Shown piece after piece: positions 60,759-64,000 of a stretch of DNA of 64,000 bases. The position numbers and the translations under genes were made by a program. Position 1 is the stretch's first letter; every line of letters starts with the position of its first letter. The stretch is from Reyranella sp. (GTDB lineage Bacteria; Pseudomonadota; Alphaproteobacteria; Reyranellales; Reyranellaceae), in the NCBI RefSeq assembly GCF_004297265.1, contig NZ_SCUT01000010.1, positions 1-64,000 of the forward strand, in the 5' to 3' direction. Below the pieces are notes generated by a model. The model did not search any database and was not told where the DNA came from. It worked only from the letters and a program-made list of their open reading frames with translations.

Positions 60759-61339
60759 GCGAGGCAGCAGGAGACGGTTACGTGAAGTGGCTTATGGCGC
60801 AGACGCCGCAGCTCAAGGCGCCGGCGCCTTATCTCGTCGTCGACAACACAGTCCACAAGCCCACGATCTACTTCGATCTCGACGGCGTGCTCGCGGACTT
60901 CGACAAGGCCGCCGAGCGCGTCCTGGGCACGAGCAACATCTACCGCTTCGAGTTCGTCCATGGGCAGGAAGAGTTCTGGCGGCTGCTCAATCGCTCGCGG
61001 GGCTTCTTCCGCGACATGGAGATGATGCCCGGTGCGGATCATCTCCTGCGAGCTGCGGACGGTTTCCCGACCGCGGTGCTGACGGCTCTGCCCAAGACCA
61101 ATGGGGAGAGCGTGGCGGATCAGAAGCGGCGCTGGGTCGAGCAGCACCTGGGGCCGCACTACCACGTCATCACCTGCCTCACGCACGAGAAGCCCAACTA
61201 CTGCAAGCCGGGCGACATCCTGATCGACGACCGGGCCGTCAACAAGCGGCGCTGGGAAGCGAAGGGCGGGAAGTTCGTGCTGCACGAGAACGTCGGCAAC
61301 ACGTTGGCTCAACTCGAAAGCCTGGGAGTGAAGGCATGA
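60755..61339 (+). CDS. HAD-superfamily 5'-nucleotidase-like protein
   Basis: 194 residues. HAD motif I is IYFDLDGVLADFD (D41, D43), motif II AVLTALPKT, and motif IV DILIDDRAVN, as in 5'(3')-deoxyribonucleotidases. It probably dephosphorylates deoxynucleotides and shapes the precursor pool with the nearby nucleotide kinase. Overlaps on both sides (ATGA). Confidence 0.8.
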   Translation: MSEAAGDGYVKWLMAQTPQLKAPAPYLVVDNTVHKPTIYFDLDGVLADFDKAAERVLGTSNIYRFEFVHGQEEFWRLLNRSRGFFRDMEMMPGADHLLRAADGFPTAVLTALPKTNGESVADQKRRWVEQHLGPHYHVITCLTHEKPNYCKPGDILIDDRAVNKRRWEAKGGKFVLHENVGNTLAQLESLGVKA

Positions 61340-61458
61340 CACCTTACGATTTGATGGCATGGACCTTGGCCGTGGGGCTCGTGATCGGCGTGTTCCTGGT
61401 CTTGGTCAACTTCTGCCTATCCCTTTGGTGGAGGCTGAAGCGAGGGTACTACCGGTGA
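61336..61458 (+). CDS. 40-residue single-helix membrane protein of the phage
   Basis: ATG 61336 overlaps the nucleotidase stop, and the TGA overlaps the next GTG. A single hydrophobic helix (MAWTLAVGLVIGVFLVLVNFCL) is followed by a basic tail (WWRLKRGYYR). It is supported by the perfect double overlap and membrane-like composition. Function unknown. Confidence 0.55.
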   Translation: MTPYDLMAWTLAVGLVIGVFLVLVNFCLSLWWRLKRGYYR

Positions 61459-62015
61459 TCAAACTGATCGCTCTCTGCGGTGCCCCTGGCGCCGGCAAGA
61501 CGGAGGTGCAGGCGTACCTCCAGAAGCACTACGGCGTGATCCCGGTCGACGACGGGCACCCCTTGCGGGACTTCGCCGTTCGCCACCTGGGCCTCACGCA
61601 CTCCGACGTGTCGACGCAGGATGGCAAGGCGTCCCTGCGCGCCTTCCCTGGCGGACGGCATATGTTCGTCCGCGAGGCCCTGGGCGAGCTGGGCAACAGG
61701 ATCGAGGAAGTCTTCGGCCCCGATGCGATCCCCGAGATGGCCTATAACTGGGTCATCCGGAATGCGAATAGAGGCTGGGCCTCGAACGAGTGCTACTGCT
61801 TCGGCTCCGTCCGCCGCCAGCAAGGCCGCTTCTACAAGTCCAAGGGCGCCGTCGTGGTCGAGATCAAACGCCCAGGCCACGAGCCGGTGAACGAGTTCGA
61901 CCGCTACGACGCCTCGCTCGCCGACTTCACGATCAACAACGACAGCTCGATCGAAGCGCTCAACGCCCGTATCGAGTTCCACTTCGGACCGATGCTGCGC
62001 CAACACGCGCACTAA
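61455..62015 (+). CDS. Deoxynucleoside-monophosphate-kinase-like protein
   Basis: 186 residues from GTG 61455. P-loop GAPGAGKTE at 9-17, and a lid-like basic region (SVRRQQGRFYKSKGAVVVEIKRPG) with EFDRYDASLADFTINNDSS, as in phage dNMP kinases. It would phosphorylate nucleotides for phage DNA synthesis. It is coupled by overlap to the small membrane gene. Confidence 0.75.
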   Translation: MIKLIALCGAPGAGKTEVQAYLQKHYGVIPVDDGHPLRDFAVRHLGLTHSDVSTQDGKASLRAFPGGRHMFVREALGELGNRIEEVFGPDAIPEMAYNWVIRNANRGWASNECYCFGSVRRQQGRFYKSKGAVVVEIKRPGHEPVNEFDRYDASLADFTINNDSSIEALNARIEFHFGPMLRQHAH

Positions 62016-62037
62016 TCGCTCCGCAACAGGAGACAAT

Positions 62038-62709
62038 ATGGATTACTGGGATCGCGCCCACACGGCGGACAGGATTGTTCGCTGGGTCGTGGGCCTCAGT
62101 ATTATCGCCATGCTGATGGCGGCGCTAACGTCGTCCTCGTCACCAACTCCCGAGCAACGCGCCGCCGCCTCGACTGTCTATGTTGCCATCAACGACGAAG
62201 GCAGCCACGGCTCGGGCGTCGTCATTGCCCCTGGCGTCGTCCTCACGAACCACCACGTCGTCGAGAAGCTCGACAAGGTGTCCGTCGAGTTCCCCAACGG
62301 CGACAAGCGGGAGGCCAAGGTTGCCTGGAAGGGCGTCAACTCCTACGACCTCGCCGTCCTGTTGGTCGACACCAAGGACATCAAGCCGGCCGCTATCGAC
62401 TGTGCGGTCTCCCCTGTCGGGCGGCAGGTGTACGCGCATGGTCATCCCATGAGCCTCCGCAGCATCACGACCTGGGGCAAGGTCGCCAGCGCGCCGATCT
62501 ATGGCGACAAGGAGATCGCCGACGCGGTGGTCCTCGACCTCACGATCACCAGCGGCAACTCCGGTGGCGGTGTGTGGTCGGGCGGCAAGCTGGTGGGCAT
62601 CTCAACCGCCGTATTGGCAAAGGGCAGCTTCTTTGGTCCGCCAGCACAGACCGGCCATTCAGTGATGATCCCTGGCTCGGCCATCTGCCGCGTGCTTGGG
62701 CGATCCTGA
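62038..62709 (+). CDS. Membrane-anchored trypsin-like (S1C) serine protease of the phage
   Basis: 223 residues. One N-terminal membrane helix (VRWVVGLSIIAMLMAAL) and a Do-like chymotrypsin fold with the full triad: H73 in VVLTNHHVV, D104 in SYDLAVLLV, S175 in TSGNSGGGV. No PDZ domain. The N-in, C-out topology predicted from the charged N-terminus would place the protease in the periplasm. An unusual cargo between nucleotide-kinase and DNA polymerase genes; a role in envelope modification or defence against other phages is speculative. Confidence 0.85.
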   Translation: MDYWDRAHTADRIVRWVVGLSIIAMLMAALTSSSSPTPEQRAAASTVYVAINDEGSHGSGVVIAPGVVLTNHHVVEKLDKVSVEFPNGDKREAKVAWKGVNSYDLAVLLVDTKDIKPAAIDCAVSPVGRQVYAHGHPMSLRSITTWGKVASAPIYGDKEIADAVVLDLTITSGNSGGGVWSGGKLVGISTAVLAKGSFFGPPAQTGHSVMIPGSAICRVLGRS

Positions 62710-62728
62710 CCACTCCTAGAGAGGGTAA

Positions 62729-64000
62729 ATGCAGCTCGTATTCGACACAGAGAGCGACGGCTTCGTCGACGACCTCACGCGGCTCCATAGTCTCGTGATC
62801 CGTGACGCAGAGACCTCCGAGGTGGTCCTGTCCTGCACGGACGATAGTGCCGACTTCGCTCCCATTGAGGAGGGGCTGCGGTTGCTTGCGGACGCCGACG
62901 CGATCATCGGGCACAACATCGTGCTCCACGATCTTCCGGCGATCCGCAAGGTCTACCCTGGCTGGACTACCAGGGCGAAGGTGATCGACACCCTCGTACT
63001 CTCACGCATCGCATGGCCAAACGATCGGCTGCGCGATCGGGACTTCGCGCTCCAGAAGAAGGGCAAGCTGCCGGCACAGATGATCGGCCGACACGCGATC
63101 GAGGCGTGGGGCTATCGCGTCGGCGTACAGAAGACCGGCACGGACATCGCCGACTGGTCGCGATGGACGCCATACATGCACGAGCGTTGCGAGAGCGACT
63201 GCGCCGTGAACGTCAAGGTCTGGCACGACCTGCGGGAACAGAAGGTCCCCGAAGACGCCCTTCAGGTCGAGCAGCAGATGGCCGTGATCCTCGATCGCCA
63301 AGAGCGACGAGGCTTCCTGTTTGATCAGGAGGCGGGCCAAGAGCTGCATCGTGTCCTGATGCGGCGCCACGCCGAGCTGGAGGATCAGCTCCGCAATGCG
63401 TTCCCTCCCTGGGAGGTACGCACGCCATTCACGCCTAAGGCCAACAACAAGAAGCTCGGCTACGTGAAGGGCGTCCCGACTGAGAAGGTGAAGGTGGTGG
63501 TGTTCAACCCCGCCTCGCGCGACCACATCGCCGACCGTCTCATCAAGGTGCGCGGCTGGAAGCCGAAGGAGTTCACGCCGACTGGCAAGCCACAGGTCGA
63601 CGAGAGCACCATCGGCATCCTCAACTACCCCGAGGCGAAACTGCTGACCGAGTACCTGTTGGTCGGCAAACGCCTCGGGCAGCTCATGGACGGCAAGGAG
63701 GCCCTGTTCAAACACATCGGGCCGGACGGGCGCATTCACGGGAGGGTCAATCCCAACGGGACCTTCACGTTCCGCATGTCGCACTCGAAGCCAAACATGT
63801 CTCAGGTGCCTTCGGTGAAGAAGCCCTACGGCAAGGAGTTCCGCGCGTTGCTCATGGCGGGCGCCGGGCTCGTGCTGGTGGGCGCCGACGCTGACGCCTT
63901 GGAGCTGCGCTGTCTCGCGCACTACATGGCGAAGTACGACGGCGGTGCGTACATCAAGACCGTCCTCGAAGGGAACAAAGAAAACGGGACGGACATGCAC
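62729..64000 (+). CDS. T7-like DNA polymerase, N-terminal part (cut by window edge)
   Basis: 424 codons are open to the right edge. The 3'-5' exonuclease domain starts at once: LVFDTESDGF (D5, E7), IIGHNIVLHDLPAI (second motif) and HERCESDCAVNVKVW (third motif, Asp). The polymerase part follows: HGRVNPNGTFTFRMSHSKPNMSQVPS and motif A VGADADALELRCLAHY (D387), matching T7 gp5 D475. It is preceded by an agagagggt site. The fingers and motif C lie beyond the window. Confidence 0.96.
   Translation, partial: MQLVFDTESDGFVDDLTRLHSLVIRDAETSEVVLSCTDDSADFAPIEEGLRLLADADAIIGHNIVLHDLPAIRKVYPGWTTRAKVIDTLVLSRIAWPNDRLRDRDFALQKKGKLPAQMIGRHAIEAWGYRVGVQKTGTDIADWSRWTPYMHERCESDCAVNVKVWHDLREQKVPEDALQVEQQMAVILDRQERRGFLFDQEAGQELHRVLMRRHAELEDQLRNAFPPWEVRTPFTPKANNKKLGYVKGVPTEKVKVVVFNPASRDHIADRLIKVRGWKPKEFTPTGKPQVDESTIGILNYPEAKLLTEYLLVGKRLGQLMDGKEALFKHIGPDGRIHGRVNPNGTFTFRMSHSKPNMSQVPSVKKPYGKEFRALLMAGAGLVLVGADADALELRCLAHYMAKYDGGAYIKTVLEGNKENGTDMH

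Larger units (their letters stand above)
52295..64000 (+). mobile_element. T7-like (Autographiviridae-type) prophage, left part
   Basis: All 21 genes from 52521 to the right edge are on the plus strand, in the T7 order RNA polymerase - ssDNA-binding protein - endonuclease I - lysozyme - primase/helicase - DNA polymerase, with many tiny overlapping genes. The left boundary coincides with a tRNA-Leu and a tRNA-Leu fragment next to host genes. Structural and packaging genes, an integrase and the right boundary would lie beyond the window. There is no early-gene block before the RNA polymerase gene. Confidence 0.85.

Overview
The window is high-GC, densely packed bacterial chromosome. It carries TRAP and ABC solute transporters, a PCuAC copper operon, an AbrB-type permease, an autotransporter and many LLM, amidohydrolase and dienelactone-hydrolase catabolic genes. 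This gene set suggests an environmental alphaproteobacterium (Rhodospirillales/Hyphomicrobiales-like, perhaps close to Reyranella). That placement is inferred from gene content and style only. No rRNA, CRISPR array or classical insertion sequence was seen.

Layout. 1-1199: the start of a tyrosine-type integrase runs off the left edge, and next to it lies a radC gene whose 3' end is lost exactly at the conserved HNHP metal motif. This looks like the edge of an integrated element. 1299-17627: ordinary metabolic genes, namely LysR/cupin, a serine hydrolase, dienelactone hydrolase, map, a CinA-like protein, an AbrB permease, an amidase, a racemase, a dctPQM TRAP operon and a BASS-type transporter. 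Among them are two repeat elements (one surrounds a GIY-YIG nuclease gene), a CNNM/CorC pseudogene with two lesions, and a creatininase-like protein that has lost its metal ligands. 17640-24046: a tightly coupled minus-strand operon rsbR-rsbS-rsbT-(RsbT+PP2C fusion)-two hybrid histidine kinases, that is, a stressosome joined to phosphorelay output. 24188-29146: an LLM oxidoreductase, a membrane-anchored SGNH-like protein, a small secreted protein and a D-aminoacylase-type amidohydrolase. 29184-33113: a 1309-residue autotransporter whose passenger begins with a two-lobed pepsin-like aspartic-protease module. 34257-38839: a dehydrogenase, then the URC uracil-degradation genes (URC1, URC4, uracil phosphoribosyltransferase) and a MAPEG protein. 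38936-43774: a copper-handling operon (DUF2946, TonB receptor, beta-propeller, TlpA-like, PCuAC). 43848-45959: DoxX, NUDIX, SDR, SugE/Gdx. 46090-51813: a complete peptide-type ABC importer.

From 52295 to the right edge the content changes to a T7-like phage genome in canonical order: a single-subunit RNA polymerase, small genes, single-stranded DNA-binding protein, endonuclease I, amidase/lysozyme, primase-helicase, nucleotide-metabolism genes, a trypsin-like protease, and a DNA polymerase cut by the window edge. It abuts an intact tRNA-Leu(UAA) and the displaced 3' part of a second tRNA-Leu(UAA), as expected for integration at a tRNA gene. An 18-bp motif is repeated exactly just before and just after the phage RNA polymerase gene and is the best candidate for that polymerase's own promoter. 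No integrase gene lies between the junction and the RNA polymerase.
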